From NCBI GenBank assembly GCA_020726505.1, contig JAHLEZ010000002.1:4650001-4714000 (forward strand): 64,000 nucleotides of DNA, given 5' to 3'. The stretch comes from Leptodontidium sp. MPI-SDFR-AT-0119 (Eukaryota > Ascomycota > Leotiomycetes > Helotiales > Leptodontidiaceae). The position numbers and the translations under genes are program-made. The notes under the pieces were generated by a model that was given only the letters and a program-made list of their open reading frames with translations, ran no database searches and was not told the origin of the DNA. This document shows positions 11,736-23,796 of the stretch, in pieces; within the stretch, counting starts at the first letter, position 1; each line of letters begins with the position of its first letter.

Positions 11736-13044
11736 GATAGATGATGATATGAGATGCGTCTATATTGCAGTTCTCTTCCGTCTATTTTCTCTATGCCCAG
11801 TGCCAGGTCTAAGTATTCCTCTATCAAACCGAAGTCGAAATAGTGAGAAGTTGTTGGGGAGAAGTTTGACCGCTAAGTCTAATGTTCTTTTCGAGTCGAG
11901 CAATTTCACTAACAATTACACGTGCAACAGCGCACAGCTCCAATTGCAGCCGTGAATCAATTGTGGCAATTTGTACACCCATAGTGGAGGTCCCGGATAT
12001 CGGAGTCAAGAATTTTTGAGAGAAAAATCACATATAATACACGTGATTGTTATCTCCACTTTAAGGTAGTCCATTCAAGTCATTCGTCCATGCATCTCAC
12101 CCGCAAAAGAATGTTAAAGCAAAAGGGACAATGTATACCAGGAGAATTTTAAACATCTACACGAGGCTATGTATTATCAGACACCCAAGGTTTGTTGTTT
12201 TTAGCGTCCCTGACGTTGAGCTGCCATCCAACATGATGAAACCATTCGGAGTAAAGAGAGCCTCCACAATTCTCGAGAATTCTAGTCAATTGTCAACATT
12301 AGTTTTTACTTTATAGTAAACACAGTCAGGCTAGTAAGCAAAGCAGGTTGTTTTCCCGGGAAATGCAGATTGGACCAAAAATAGGAGGGCAAAGATGACA
12401 CGAAAACAAGGCATTTCCACCCAATGGATATTCATCAACTAAATTACTATCTACACTTCTCCTTCACACATACTCTCGCTCCCATTATCTCTAGCACATC
12501 TAGCACAGTCTCTCTCTCTCTGTATTCCTGCCTTTCCAAACACGGATCCCCATCATGAATGATACCATGACACCTCTCTCCAGGCTCCTCTCCATCCACC
12601 CACACATATGATTGATGCACGCATGACAAAAGAAGAAGGAGAGGGTAAAGGAACATTGGTATTGAGAAAGCATGCACAGAAAGATCATCCCTCCATCCCA
12701 CTCTCTCCGTCAATGATGTATGAACCAGAACGAGAACCAACCACAAAAAAGGAAAGAGCACAGAGAACATGAACCATAACACAGCACGAACAGGCAAGCA
12801 AGAAAGCAAAATGGGCAAATCAGTCAACTATCTCGGTATCAAGGAAGCACAATCGCAGATTCTCCTCCCAACAGTCCGGACAACCTCCACATTAGAGTCC
12901 GGTGCTCTGTCAATATCGTACACTCGGAAATCCCGGGCTTGGCTTCCGAAACAAACCCAAAATAATTACTGCGTTCGTCCTCGCCCTCGCCTTTGTCATC
13001 ATCCTCTCAGCCTCCCCACGCTCGGTACAGGTGCGGGATGGGGT
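11736..13044. other. Intergenic region of 1.3 kb
   Basis: It contains the promoter of the HAD gene and the 3' flank of the Crp1-like gene. It includes a pyrimidine-rich CT stretch near 12500-12520. Open frames on both strands are short and low in complexity; none was accepted. Confidence 0.5.
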
Positions 13045-15653
13045 TTAATCCTTGTGGGAGAACTTGGCCTTGAGCTTGCCGAAGAAGCTTGATCGCTTCT
13101 TCTTCTTCTCGGCCACTGCGCTGGCTGGGCTGGCATTGCTGCTTCCTGGGGTGACTGCAGCCTTCGATGGGGTTGATGGTCCGTCTTCAGTGGCGCTTTT
13201 AGCTGGGGTTGAGACGGGCTTGGAGTCAGTGTCTTTAGCGGGGGTAGACGGAGTGGCATAACTGGTCTTGTCGGTCTCAGCAGATGTTACGCCGCTGGTA
13301 ACGACTGGAGCGGTCTGGGACTGGGTGCTGTGAGAGCCTGGGACGGTTCCAGGGGAAACATCACGTGATTCGATTGGAGCGGAGACAGGCGCTGGGGCAG
13401 TGAGGCCGGTGGTCTTCGTCTCCGTGGGCTTGGTCTCGGGAGATGTGATCTTTGGTGCAGACTCGCCAGTTGATGTCTCAGGCTTGATCTCAGACAATAA
13501 CTCCTTCTCCACAGCCTTCTTCTCCAACACAGCCTCCTCGTTCGCGGCAGCCTCTGGTGCTTGACCTGATTCGGCAATTGACTCCTTTACGATTGCGGGT
13601 GTGTCCTTGGCAACTTCCTTGGGCGTGCTATCTGACGTAGCATTCATGGATGTGATCGAGTTCTGGATGGACGTGGGCAATTTGCTGGTCACAGACTCTG
13701 GGAGCTTGCTTGCAGCACCTGATGCATAAGCTGCAGCAACGCCACCAACAGCCACGGCTGCGCCGCCAACAGCGGCTGCAGCTTCCCCTGCAGAGACAGT
13801 CTTCTCAGATTTGTCCGTTCCCTTTCCGGCAGTACCCTCAGAAGTTGATGGGGCTTCTGGAACCTCCTTCAACAGCTCCTTTTCAACAGCACTCTTCTCT
13901 TTGACTTCCTCTGGAATGGCGCTGGCCTCGGGGTCAACGTTTGCCTTCTCTTGGCTCTCCTTGACAATTTCGGGAACCTTTGTCGACTCGAGAGGTACAT
14001 CTGCGGCAAGTGCTGCGGTTGTGCTCGTGGGGCCAGAAGATTGGATAGTGGGAGTGGCATCGAAGGTACCAACACCTGAGGTTCCCATTGGCAAGCTCGA
14101 TTCTGGAATCAGATTCTCCGCGGGTGGCATATCCAGGACACCGGTGCCGTTCAAAGCTCGGGTTGCATCGGGGGGTAACAACTGGAGGAAGGACTGGGGC
14201 ATTGCCAAGTCCGCCGCTCTTCTCGTACGACTCTTTGTCGGTGGTGACTCCTGACTCAATGGTGTTCTCGTTGGCAGTACCGGGAGCAGGGTTGACTGCG
14301 CCAGCAAAAGCTGGGAGTGGGTTGACACTGAAAGTTTGGTCGCCCTCGGTCTTAGCCTTGTCTGCCGCAACGAGTTCTGGGTCGTCATGGACACCAGAAG
14401 TGACAGTGTTGCTGGTGAAAGTGCTTGGATCTGGAACCTTCTCGCCGGGGGCAAGCTTTATTGGGTTAACAGCTCCATCAGCTGCGGGTAGAGGGTTTAC
14501 AGAGAAGTCTCCCTTCTCAACAGCAGCTGGGGTCTCGGGGAAAGCGCCTGGAAGATCAGAAGAGCCAGTCTTTTCCAGAGGAGCCTTCTCGTTCTCGAGC
14601 GGCACATCCTTTGCCAAATCGGCGGTTGTGGAGGTAGGAGCAACGCCTGACATAATTCCGACTGTCTCGGGTGTGTGCTTGACGATTCGGTCTGTGGTGA
14701 GGACGTTGTTTAGGTTTCCTGAAGCGTCGTTTTCTTGAGGAGCGGTGTGGTCGGTAACCCAATTTCCGTCAACGACGAACTATATTAACAATGTTGCGTT
14801 AGTCAATTGTATTTGTGAGCGTATGTTGAGTCAGTGAGGAGAAAGATGGGACGAAGGTTGGTTTTAAGGAACCCAGCTGCCTTGCAGCTTATGGCGGGGT
14901 TGGGAACAGGCCTTCTGCCCTGTTGCGTGGCCCAAGCACCAGCATGTCAAACAGGGACACTACAGCCTGCCAGCTGACCTGGAAACGATGCTTTTCGAGT
15001 TGGCAGCTTCACCGCTCAAAGTAAATTGGGGCAATTGGGCGGAACCGCGTCATAAGTGAGTATTTGCTGCAGGGTCAGGCGCCATTCCGCAGATAAAAGC
15101 CGTTGCTGCATTCCAAGAATGCAACAGGCTTTGGCGAGAAGATCTTCTTCAGCCTTCTTTCAAGACCAGTCGGCGGCATCGGCGCCTCGAAGTCGCAAGA
15201 CCTTGTTGCGACTTTGATGTACATGCTCCAAAAGATATATCCGTCGTGAAATCGAAATCCAATGACCCCCGAGACCAATTGAAATATGTTCTCCACGCAC
15301 CTTGTAGTAGATCTTCTCTGCGGCGCTGTTGAGCGTAACGTCTTTCGAGAACGAGTCACCAGTCTTTACAAGTTTTTCGCTCTTACTCCAACCGTCAAAC
15401 GTGCCCGTCACATAGACCTCATCGGCGGGATGGTCCCTAATGACGAAAGAAGTCAGTCACGCAATCTACGAGCATGATTGGAATCGCAGGGAGGGTGCGA
15501 CAACGAGAACGAGGACTCCGCAGACTGGCTGCAACTCGCAGATATCCACAGCCGCAGCGCAGGCATTGCGATGATGAGAGATCTGGCCGCGTGGCGCTGT
15601 TGAAGAGGTTGAGGAGCTTGCGCAACTTACCATTTGAATACGAAGCTTCCCAT
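13045..15653 (-). CDS. CBM48 (AMPK glycogen-binding-like) protein, Crp1/Mdg1-like, with a one-base frameshift in the assembly
   Basis: Exons 15653-15631, 15436-15301 and 14779-13045 give about 630 residues if one base of the G6 run at 14170-14175 is skipped. The N-terminal domain (residues 1-75) is an AMPK1-CBM/CBM48 fold: VYVTGTFDGWSKSEKL, KIYYKFVVDGNWVTD, NNVLTTD. The rest is long and disordered, rich in Ala, Pro, Thr, Glu and Ser. It contains internal duplications (two FSVNPLP blocks, two TSTTA-LA-DVPLE blocks) and a basic tail with KKKKRSSFFGKLKAKF. This layout matches the yeast Crp1/Mdg1 group, described as cruciform-DNA binding and pheromone-signalling related; the molecular role in moulds is unclear. 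Frame A ends in VVTP and frame B resumes at DATRALNG across the G6 run; no GT..AG intron fits there. The second intron is long (521 nt). Confidence 0.8.
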
Positions 15654-17984
15654 GATGTTGAGAGTCGGTGATTGTGAGAGAGAGAAGATGCTGAGGTAGA
15701 TGACCCTGTTGGAATCGGTGGATTTGTCGATGCTTCGAGGGCTGTTAAGAAACTGTGTCTGTAGTAGATTGACTGATGTCGAAGTTGAGAAGTATTCGGA
15801 GGTTGGGGGAGGGGAGGAGGGTTGGCTATCGGAAGGTAATCTCTTTTGCGCAGGGGATTCCGTCAGACTCCAAGTTGCGCGGCAAAGTAGCACAATGGAG
15901 ATGTAATTGGTGATCGGTGAACAAAGGGCAAGTTGACCCGGGTGACGATGATTGCGATTGCGATTGCGGTGGCGATAGGAGAAAGAGTGAATTGATGAGG
16001 TGAGGTGAGGAGGGGAGATAGAGTTGGGATTGCGCGAAGTGTGGTGTCTGAATGGTGCAGCCACGAGCAACCCAGGCCCAGCCGGCAGGCGCTAGAGGCA
16101 ATACCTGACAGCCCGACGTGAAAAGCTCATGCTCTAGAGCAGAGCTACCCTTCCCATCCAGCTTCCCTGTCCGGTCTGTCCTCAGTTCTAGATATCTTCG
16201 ATTTACGACTTCCGAGCGCAATATCCCATGTACGGATGAAACTAACATTTTTCATTTAGTGGGGTTTCAATCTTGCCGTATTCTCCTCACACCTTCTCCG
16301 GTACCTATCACTCCAGTATCATACATTACCTATTTGCCCACTCGATCCAGCCCAAATCCGTGTCTGGCGAAGCGGGTTGCTATACTAGGCATTTCACTCC
16401 TAAGAATGAAATCAAGGCTTGTCTTCACTTGAAGTCTTTTTTCAAATAGTAAATGTCCTGAAATTATTTGGGGACTTTGGATACGTTCTGATCATGGTGC
16501 AATTGGAAATCACAACCCAATCTGCACTCTGTGTGCGTCATATTACCCCACCACAACCAAGAGGAGCTCAGCTTGCCAGACAAGGATAATCCATATGATA
16601 TCAGGGCTTTCACTATTATTCAAGACATCACGCGGGGAACAAAGACAAGCAAGTGCGTCATTTCTTCGGAACAGAAGAACATCCCTTGAAAAGTAGTATG
16701 TCTAGCTTCAGCTTCAACTCCATGTTTCATCCTTCACTCCAACAATCATTCATTGCAGCAAAGTCCCACTCTCAGGAATATCTACATGTCTCCAGCTCTC
16801 TTCAACACACGAGCGGAAATCCTATGTATTCCCTCCCCTGAACACACTCTAATGCACCCCATCTTCTCAGAGCTATATCCACGAGCTGTCTTCTTGATCT
16901 GATCCTCTTAAAGCGAGATCAGTGAGATGGATATGGTCTTCCTTTCTGGGCTGTAATATGACAAGTTTGCCGTGCTACTCATATCTGCAGTGTAAGATGA
17001 AGCTGTCCCAGCTGAGACATTGTAGGCTAGAGAATCAGTTGACTCGGGAACATTCATATACCGAAACAATCGTGGAAATTGCAAGTCTTTGTTCGAATGA
17101 AGTATATATCACGCGTAATTGCTAGGTCTCGCGATCATGCCAGGTAATTTGGCCATCTTCTTTGTTTCTGAACCCCATCCTCATCCTAGGTCCTAGGAAT
17201 CCAGGTATCCTACCCCGCCAAAGATCTACATCCAATGCGATTGCTTCAAGGCCAGCCTATGAGCAAGATGCTACTCATCTAGTTATCACACCACTTTGCA
17301 TATCGCCAGACGTAGACCTCCTCATCTCCGGCGCGCCTCTGTCTCTCCCTCTCCCTCACCCCCTGGCCCTCCTGGACACGGAGCACTCCAGTCCTTGGTC
17401 GGCTCGCCAGGCTCGATCGACTCTTTTGCAAAATATCGTGTATGTCTCGGATAGTTACATTCCCTCTGGATTTTGTCATGCACAATGCTGCACTGCACTA
17501 CATACGAGGTAGATTGTAGCACTGCTGCCAATGACAATGCCAATTGCCAATGCCAGTGTCATCGCCTCCCCTGCCTGCCTGCCTTGCCTTGCCTTGCCAC
17601 CAAAGCTCTGCTCTGTACATGTACTCTGCCGAATACGTTGTGACTGACATAAGTTTTCTAGACGTCTTCCAGAACCCTGATCGAAGCTTCCCCATCCAAT
17701 CACATCGCAATCAAGATCGTCCGTGCTTTCACAGCTCTGTACAGTAAGTTAGGTTGCCCCTCCCCTCCCTGGGCCTGAGCCTGAGCCCTCCTCACCCTAC
17801 TTCACTTCACTTCACCTTACCTTGCCTGCTTAGAAGCGAAACCTCACCATTGCTCGCTCGCTCGCTCGCTCCTACTTGCATCATTGCCTTGTCCTGCCTT
17901 CTGCCAACTCCGATCGATCGATCTACCTATCTCTCTACCATCCCCAGAATCCTCCTACTTAGGATATACTGTCTTCCCAATTCC
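15654..17984. other. Long divergent upstream region between the Crp1-like gene and the PKA regulatory subunit gene
   Basis: Over 2.3 kb with no supportable gene. It carries low-complexity pyrimidine-rich DNA: TGCC/TTGCC repeats at about 17571-17598 and GCTC repeats at 17852-17871. Long leaders are common for fungal signalling genes, so much of 17.5-18.35 kb is probably transcribed leader of the PKA gene. Confidence 0.5.
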
Positions 17985-18205
17985 GTGAGTTTGCATTCTT
18001 CGTCAATCCATGCATGTCCTCTGCATGTGTGAGCAATGCTGATTGATCCTCTGCTATCCGGCTGCAGACTCCTGCTCATTCAACACTTGCCTCCCGTACT
18101 AAAGTGCTGAACCCCTCCTCGCACATCTCACCCCTGTGAGTGAATTCTCGATGAAGTCATCCTCACTTTTATCATTCCAGCATTAGCTAACCATCTACTC
18201 TACAG
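17985..18205 (+). promoter_or_regulatory. Probable 5' leader introns of the PKA regulatory subunit gene
   Basis: Two canonical introns can be read upstream of the ATG at 18352. The first runs 17985-18067 (GTGAGT ... GCTGCAG). The second runs 18136-18205 (GTGAGT, a GCTAAC branch site at 18186-18191, CTACAG). Neither is needed for the coding frame, so they would be leader introns. This is an inference from splice signals only. Confidence 0.5.
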
Positions 18206-18351
18206 ACCGCGGCAACCTGACTGTTGAGCTGTTCCCTTCGACGACGGTATACAGCACATCAACATCCCATTATCGCTGCAGCAGATCTGCAAAGCCCTCG
18301 AGGTCTTCGAAAGGCACTGTCCTCTAGCATTGAATATTGAAACACCGTCGA

Positions 18352-19803
18352 ATGTCCCTACCATCTTCATACCTCAAAGAGATCGACATCCTCAACCAAG
18401 AGGTCCTCAAAACAAACCCTACCGACATCGTTCAATTTTGCGCCAATCACTTTGCAAGGCGTCTTGAGCTTGAGCGTGCTCAATTCCTTTTGTCAGATCC
18501 TCCCAAAGACCGCGAAATGTCGGGAAGCACATTCCCGGGCCGTCTTGGTACAAATGTCAACCCCTTTGGTGGTGATGGTGGGGGTGCGGGGAAAGACCAA
18601 CTGAGCTCTGGCTCCATTTCCAAGGTCGTGGAGGAGGATGAGAATGACACAATCACATCGCCAACAACCGCAAGCTTTGGCTTCGGTCCAGGTACAGCAT
18701 TTGGATCTCCATTCGGAGGTGATGCTGCTGGAGAAGGACCTCCATCCTCCTTCAAGCCTACCAGCGCAGAGGGATTCCCAGCACATTACGGCATGGGAAG
18801 GCGAACCTCGGTCTCTGCAGAGTCACTCAACCCTACGGCTTCTTCGAATGATAACTGGACGCCTCCTTTCCATCAGAAGACTGAAGACCAGCTGTTAAGG
18901 CTGAAGAAGTCCATCTCACAAAACTTCCTCTTCAGCCATCTTGACGATGAGCAGAGTGCCCAAGTACTTGGTGCCTTGGTAGAAAAGCCAATTCCAGCAA
19001 AGGGTATTAAGGTAATGCTCTCACTTTTCATTTCCATTTCCGCCAAGGCTTCTACCGCCGATTATAGCTTATGCCTCTTATGTATCCTGATACTAATCTT
19101 TGTCTAATAGGTCATTACACAAGGTGATCAAGGTGATTTCTTCTACGTGGTCGAGAAAGGCTCCTTTGACGTCTATGTCAATCCCAGCGGTGCATTGCAA
19201 CCAGGTGCGGATGGTCTCGGTAAGCAAGTAGCATCAATTGAGTCAGGTGGATCATTCGGAGAGTTGGCTCTTATGTATGGATCCCCAAGAGCTGCCACAG
19301 TCATCTCTACTGAGGCTGGATGCACTCTGTGGGCTCTTGACCGCATCACATTCCGCCGAATCTTGATGGACTCGACTTTCCAACGCCGTCGACTGTACGA
19401 GAGCTTTCTCGAGGAAGTCCCTATTCTCTCAACTCTGACCAAGTATGAGAGGTCGAAAATAGCAGATGCCTTGGAGACACAAAAGTTCCCGGCTGGCACT
19501 ACAATCATCAAAGAAGGTGACGCCGGTGAAGCTTTCTACCTCTTGGAAAGTGGTGAGGCCGATGCTTTTAAGAGCGGTGTTCAGAACCCTGTGAAGTCTT
19601 ATAAAAAGGGCGATTACTTCGGAGAGCTTGCTCTACTGAATGATGCCCCAAGAGCTGCCAGTGTCGTCAGCAAAACGGAAGTCAAAGTTGCTACACTCGG
19701 GAAGGATGGTTTCCAGAGATTGCTTGGGCCTGTTGAGAGCATTATGAGAAGAACAACATATGATGAAGGGGTTGAGGGGGTTGATCCTCTTCACCAAGGT
19801 TAA
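18352..19803 (+). CDS. pkaR: cAMP-dependent protein kinase regulatory subunit
   Basis: Two exons (18352-19011 and 19111-19803) give 450 residues, typical for the family. The N-terminus (YLKEIDILNQEVLKTNPTDIVQFCANHFARRLE) is the RIIa dimerisation/docking helix pair. The inhibitory autophosphorylation site GRRTSVS is at residues 149-155. Two cyclic-nucleotide-binding domains follow, each with a phosphate-binding cassette: FGELALMYGSPRAATV near 269-284 and FGELALLNDAPRAASV in domain B. The protein holds the catalytic subunit inactive until cAMP binds (yeast Bcy1). The intron lies just before the first CNB domain. The ATG at 18352 is chosen because the upstream extension begins with TTG. The linker between docking domain and inhibitor site is Gly/Ser/Pro rich. 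Confidence 0.95.
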
Positions 19804-20181
19804 CGACAACAAGTTTTTAAGGGGGATTTTCACGGTTCAGCTTTTATGATTGGCAGGCGTTAGAATGGTTACGTTCTTTTTGTTACGAGATACAACTGGC
19901 TTCGGTGGCTCGGATACCTTTGATGCAGAGAACTATGATTCTTTCAATGACCAATATACTCAAAATTCATTCACATGATTATCTTTAATAGGACTCTGTT
20001 ACTTTTGTACATCTTATTCTTGGCTTCAACCATTTGTCTCCATTGCAAGCTCCCTACTACACTTTGAGGTAGCTTTTCGGACTCCGTAAAAACGCCAAAC
20101 CATGCAAAGCACCAGATTCAAAATACAACCTCTATGAACGCCCAGCCACGTCTCCTCCATCCCCAACACCACCTACCTCAC
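19804..20181. other. Convergent 3' region
   Basis: This is the shared trailer space between the plus-strand PKA-R stop and the minus-strand SPF27 stop. No additional gene or strong hairpin was seen. Confidence 0.5.
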
Positions 20182-20835
20182 TCACAAAGCGCCCTCCCTC
20201 CTTCTCTCCAAAATCTCCCTCCTAACCCCCTCAGCAGCAACCTCCGTCTCTAGAACCCTCCCCACGCCCCTCCTCCACGCCTCCTCCAACCCCCTAATCT
20301 CCCCCGCAACCTCCTCCTGCGCCCTCTTCCTCTCAATAACAACCCCATCAATCTCCCCCTTCCTAACCTCCAACTCCCTCTCCAAACCCCTCAACACATC
20401 CTCCAACTGCCTATTCCCCTCCAACCAAGCATTCTTCCCATACCTCTCCAACAGTCCCAGATTAGCCACCCTCCCCTCCAGGTACGCTTGTGATGTGTAT
20501 GCGTTCTGCAGCGCGGATTTCCAGGCTAGGAGCGTGGAGGGGGATTTCTCGTCTGAGTCTGGGGTGGTGGAGGGCGCGTCTTGGGATTCGTAGTGCGTGG
20601 TTGTTATTCCTGTTAGGGGCGTTTGGGATTCGATTCTTGTGAGCTCGGAGAGGAGGAGGGGCGTGAAGGATTGGGGTGCTAGATCGGGGAGGGAGGGGTG
20701 TGTTGTTGTTGTATCTTTTGTGTCTTCTGAACTGGCTTCTGCGAGGATCAAGGCCAGTGCTGCTGCGCGTTCTGAGGCGCTGGGTTCGGTGTCGATGTAT
20801 GGGAGGGATTCGTGGATTGCGTTTGTGAGTGGCAT
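20182..20835 (-). CDS. Pre-mRNA-splicing factor SPF27 (BCAS2/Cwf7 family)
   Basis: A single exon of 217 residues from the ATG at 20835. It starts with the family hallmark ESLPYIDTEPSASERAAALALI and ends in a long charged coiled coil (QLEDVLRGLERELEVRKGEIDGVVIERKRAQEE...). SPF27 is a core member of the Prp19 complex (NineTeen complex), which activates the spliceosome in the nucleus. The frame is open to an upstream ATG at 21054, which would add 73 low-complexity residues. The downstream ATG is preferred because it places the conserved motif at the N-terminus as in relatives. The gene diverges from the ceramidase gene across about 0.5 kb. Confidence 0.85.
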   Translation of the reverse strand: MPLTNAIHESLPYIDTEPSASERAAALALILAEASSEDTKDTTTTHPSLPDLAPQSFTPLLLSELTRIESQTPLTGITTTHYESQDAPSTTPDSDEKSPSTLLAWKSALQNAYTSQAYLEGRVANLGLLERYGKNAWLEGNRQLEDVLRGLERELEVRKGEIDGVVIERKRAQEEVAGEIRGLEEAWRRGVGRVLETEVAAEGVRREILERRREGAL

Positions 20836-21379
20836 TTTGGCGATTCGGTATGATTTGGTTTTGGTTTTGGTTTGGGAGGGTCTGGGTTGGCGTTTAATTG
20901 GGTTGTTGCTGGGGAGTTTGAATGGGGATGTTGAAGTGGAAGTGAAAGTCAATATCGAAATGCGCTTGAGGTTGGTGTGGGGAGGCGGAGAATTTTCGCA
21001 AGGCTGGCTTGCGGGCTTGGGTGAGGAAGGGAAAATGTAATGTTGACTTGACATTCAGGAAGGTTCAATGTGGTAAATTAAATAGGGGATTGAGAAGAAA
21101 AATGAGGGCCCAGAAAGATTGTTTCCATACAATGACGAATTACGAACATTTGAAGCTGGATGCTCTAGATTTAAGCTGAGATTACCTGCCCTGATCCTTT
21201 CGAGCTGTTCGTCGCCTTGCGCTCGAGGCTGCAATGAAAGCTTGCCTAGAAGAAGCTACCAACCACACCCCACCAGGCTATCTGAAGCCCCCATCATAAA
21301 CAAGAGAATGACTTGAACGCCTCACGACCCTTTACGAGGGAACTCATCACCAAACTCACCATATAACTTTTGTTTAGCC
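20836..21379. promoter_or_regulatory. Head-to-head promoter region, SPF27 / ceramidase
   Basis: A 544-base gap separates two divergent start codons and must hold both promoters. No specific factor site was identified with confidence. Confidence 0.5.
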
Positions 21380-23796
21380 ATGGAGCCCCTTCTTGAGTCG
21401 AAGGCCGGCCCTTCCGAGGCAGAATCACAATGGCGAGAACAAGAGCAACGAGAGTTGTCGCCCTCGAGGTGGCAAAGGCAGAGGAGAACATGGACGAACA
21501 TCGCGAGTCTCGTTTTGGCTATGTTGCTTGGATGGACGATATTCGTGCATTTCTGTGGTCATTGGAGGGATACGGGACGCTCTTGGAGATTGGATTGGGG
21601 TCAAGAGGAGAAAGTTGGGAGCGAGAAGAACCGGGGAAGTCAGTATTTACTGGGTGTAGGAAAGGCAGATATTACCGGGTATGTACCGAATGTTCTATAC
21701 TGGTATGAACTTGAAAGATTGATGTTTATAGACCTGTAGTTGAGATCAATATGATGGGCTATGCCGATACGAAACAAGTTGGATCCGGGCTTCGCCAACG
21801 GCTTTATTCTCGAGCTTTCATCGTTGGGAATGTGAAGCATCCTAAGGACAGATTCGTCTATCTCGTCTTGGACACACAATCTGGGGATACGGCCGTCAGA
21901 TACGGAATTCTAGAAGGTCTGTCGAAACTAGGCTCGGACTTTGCGGTATATGGACAGCATAATGTTGCCGTTACTGGCACGCATTCGCATTCGGGGCCTG
22001 GAGCTTGGTTGAATTACCTACTACCTCAGATCACTAGCAAGGGCTTTGACAAACAGAGTTATAGAGCTATTGTGGATGGTGCTATTCTGTCTATTCAGAG
22101 AGCTCATACGAGTTTGCAGCCTGGCTACTTGACTGTTGGGTCTACGAAAGTGTTTGGTGCGAATATCAACAGGAGTCTTTACGCTTACCTAGCGAACCCG
22201 GAGGAGGAGAGGGCGAGGTATAATGAGAGTATAGAGGACGATGGCTCTGTTGAGAAGACCCTGACGCTTCTCAGATTTCAACGTGCTTCTGATGGCAAGA
22301 ATACTGGTGTACTCACATGGTTCCCAACGCATGGGACTTCGATGCTGGGGAACAATACTCTGATATCTGGAGACAACAAAGGAGTTGCGGCCGATCTGTT
22401 TGAGAAGAGCTTCTCGACTGAATACAATGTCGCAGAAGGATTCGTCGCTGGTTTCTCGCAAGCAAGTGTTGGAGATACCAGTCCTAATGTTCTTGGAGCC
22501 TGGTGTGAAGATGGGTCTGGTGCAGAGTGCAGCTTCAGAAACAGTACTTGCAGTGATGGCAAGAGTCAATTCTGCCATGCTCGTGGACCATTCTTCCGAG
22601 TGAAGGACAATGGCGCTGCATCTTGCTATGAGGTTGGAAAGAGACAGTTCGAGCCGGCAAGAGCTTTGTACGACGATCTCGATACAAATGGAACCCCCAT
22701 CACAGGCTCTTCCGTCAAGTCACTCCACACTTTCCAGGATATGACGAATTTTACCTTCCCGCTGGCCAACGGAAGCTATGTCCATACTTGCCCAGCAGCT
22801 CTGGGATACTCCTTTGCTGCGGGTACATCAGATGGACCTGGTGCTTTTGACTTCACTCAGAATGACCCTGGGGCCCCAAACGCCTCACCCGTTTGGAGAG
22901 TGGTATCCGGCTTCATCAAGGAACCCACTGAAGCGCAAAAGCGGTGCCACTATCCCAAACCCATTCTACTCGATGTCGGAGAAATCAGCTCTCCATACCT
23001 CTGGACACCCAACATAGTCGACGTCCAAGTCCTCCGAGTAGGACAACTAGTGATAATCGTCAGTCCAGGAGAGGCCACCACGATGGCCGGCCGGCGCTGG
23101 AAAGAAGCCATTCACGACTCTGCATCTTTCCTCGCCCTTTCAGGCTCATCATCCGTCGACCCAGTCGTCGTCCTCGGCGGCCCAGCAAACAGCTACACGC
23201 ACTACATTGCCACAACAGAAGAATACAGCATCCAGCGATACGAAGGCGCATCCACCCTCTACGGACCTTACACACTAAACGCCTACATCAACCTCACCCT
23301 CCGCTACCTGCCCTACCTCAGCTCCTCGTCCACCACACGGCCCCTCCCAGGCCCCTCCCCTCCAAACAACGTCAACCGCTCCCTCTCCTTCATCACCGGC
23401 GTCGTCTACGACGGCACACCCATCTTCAAGAATTTCGGCGACGTGAAAACAGACGTACGACCCGCTTACTCGGTCGGAGACATTGTATCCGCTACCTTCG
23501 TAGGCGCTAATCCCCGGAACTCACTGCGTCTAGAACAGACATACGCTGCGATTGAGATGATCGATACATATACCAATCGATGGGTCAGGGTCAGAGACGA
23601 TAGTGATTGGAGCTTGGTTTTCAATTGGAAACGCACGAGTGGTGTGCTGGGCACGAGTGAAGTTGAGATAGTCTGGGAGACTGAGGAACGGGCCCAGCCG
23701 GGCCGGTATAGGATTAGGTATTTTGGGGATTCGAAGGCCGTTGGGGGTGCGGTTACGGCGTTTGAGGGGATTAGTGGGGAGTTTGTATTGGCCTGA
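21380..23796 (+). CDS. Neutral ceramidase
   Basis: Two exons (21380-21678 and 21732-23796) give 787 residues. The enzyme hydrolyses ceramide to sphingosine and fatty acid. Family motifs: LLGVGKADITGPVVEINMMGYA at the start of the catalytic domain, the zinc-ligand pair in VTGTHSHSGPG (His184 and His186), FPTHGTSM (His300), and the nucleophile region NNTLISGDNKG with Ser312. A C-terminal immunoglobulin-like domain closes the protein (TSEVEIVWETEERAQPGRYRIRYFG). A hydrophobic segment at residues 41-60 (IASLVLAMLLGWTIFVHFCG) after a basic stretch looks like a type II signal anchor rather than a cleaved signal peptide. The enzyme may therefore be membrane-bound with its catalytic domain in the secretory lumen or outside. 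The intron interrupts the codon for Gly in ITGPVVE. Confidence 0.93.

Noticed and set aside
20836..21054. N-terminal extension of SPF27 to an upstream ATG
   Set aside because: The extra 73 residues are low-complexity and absent from the family; the conserved ESLPYID start fits the ATG at 20835.
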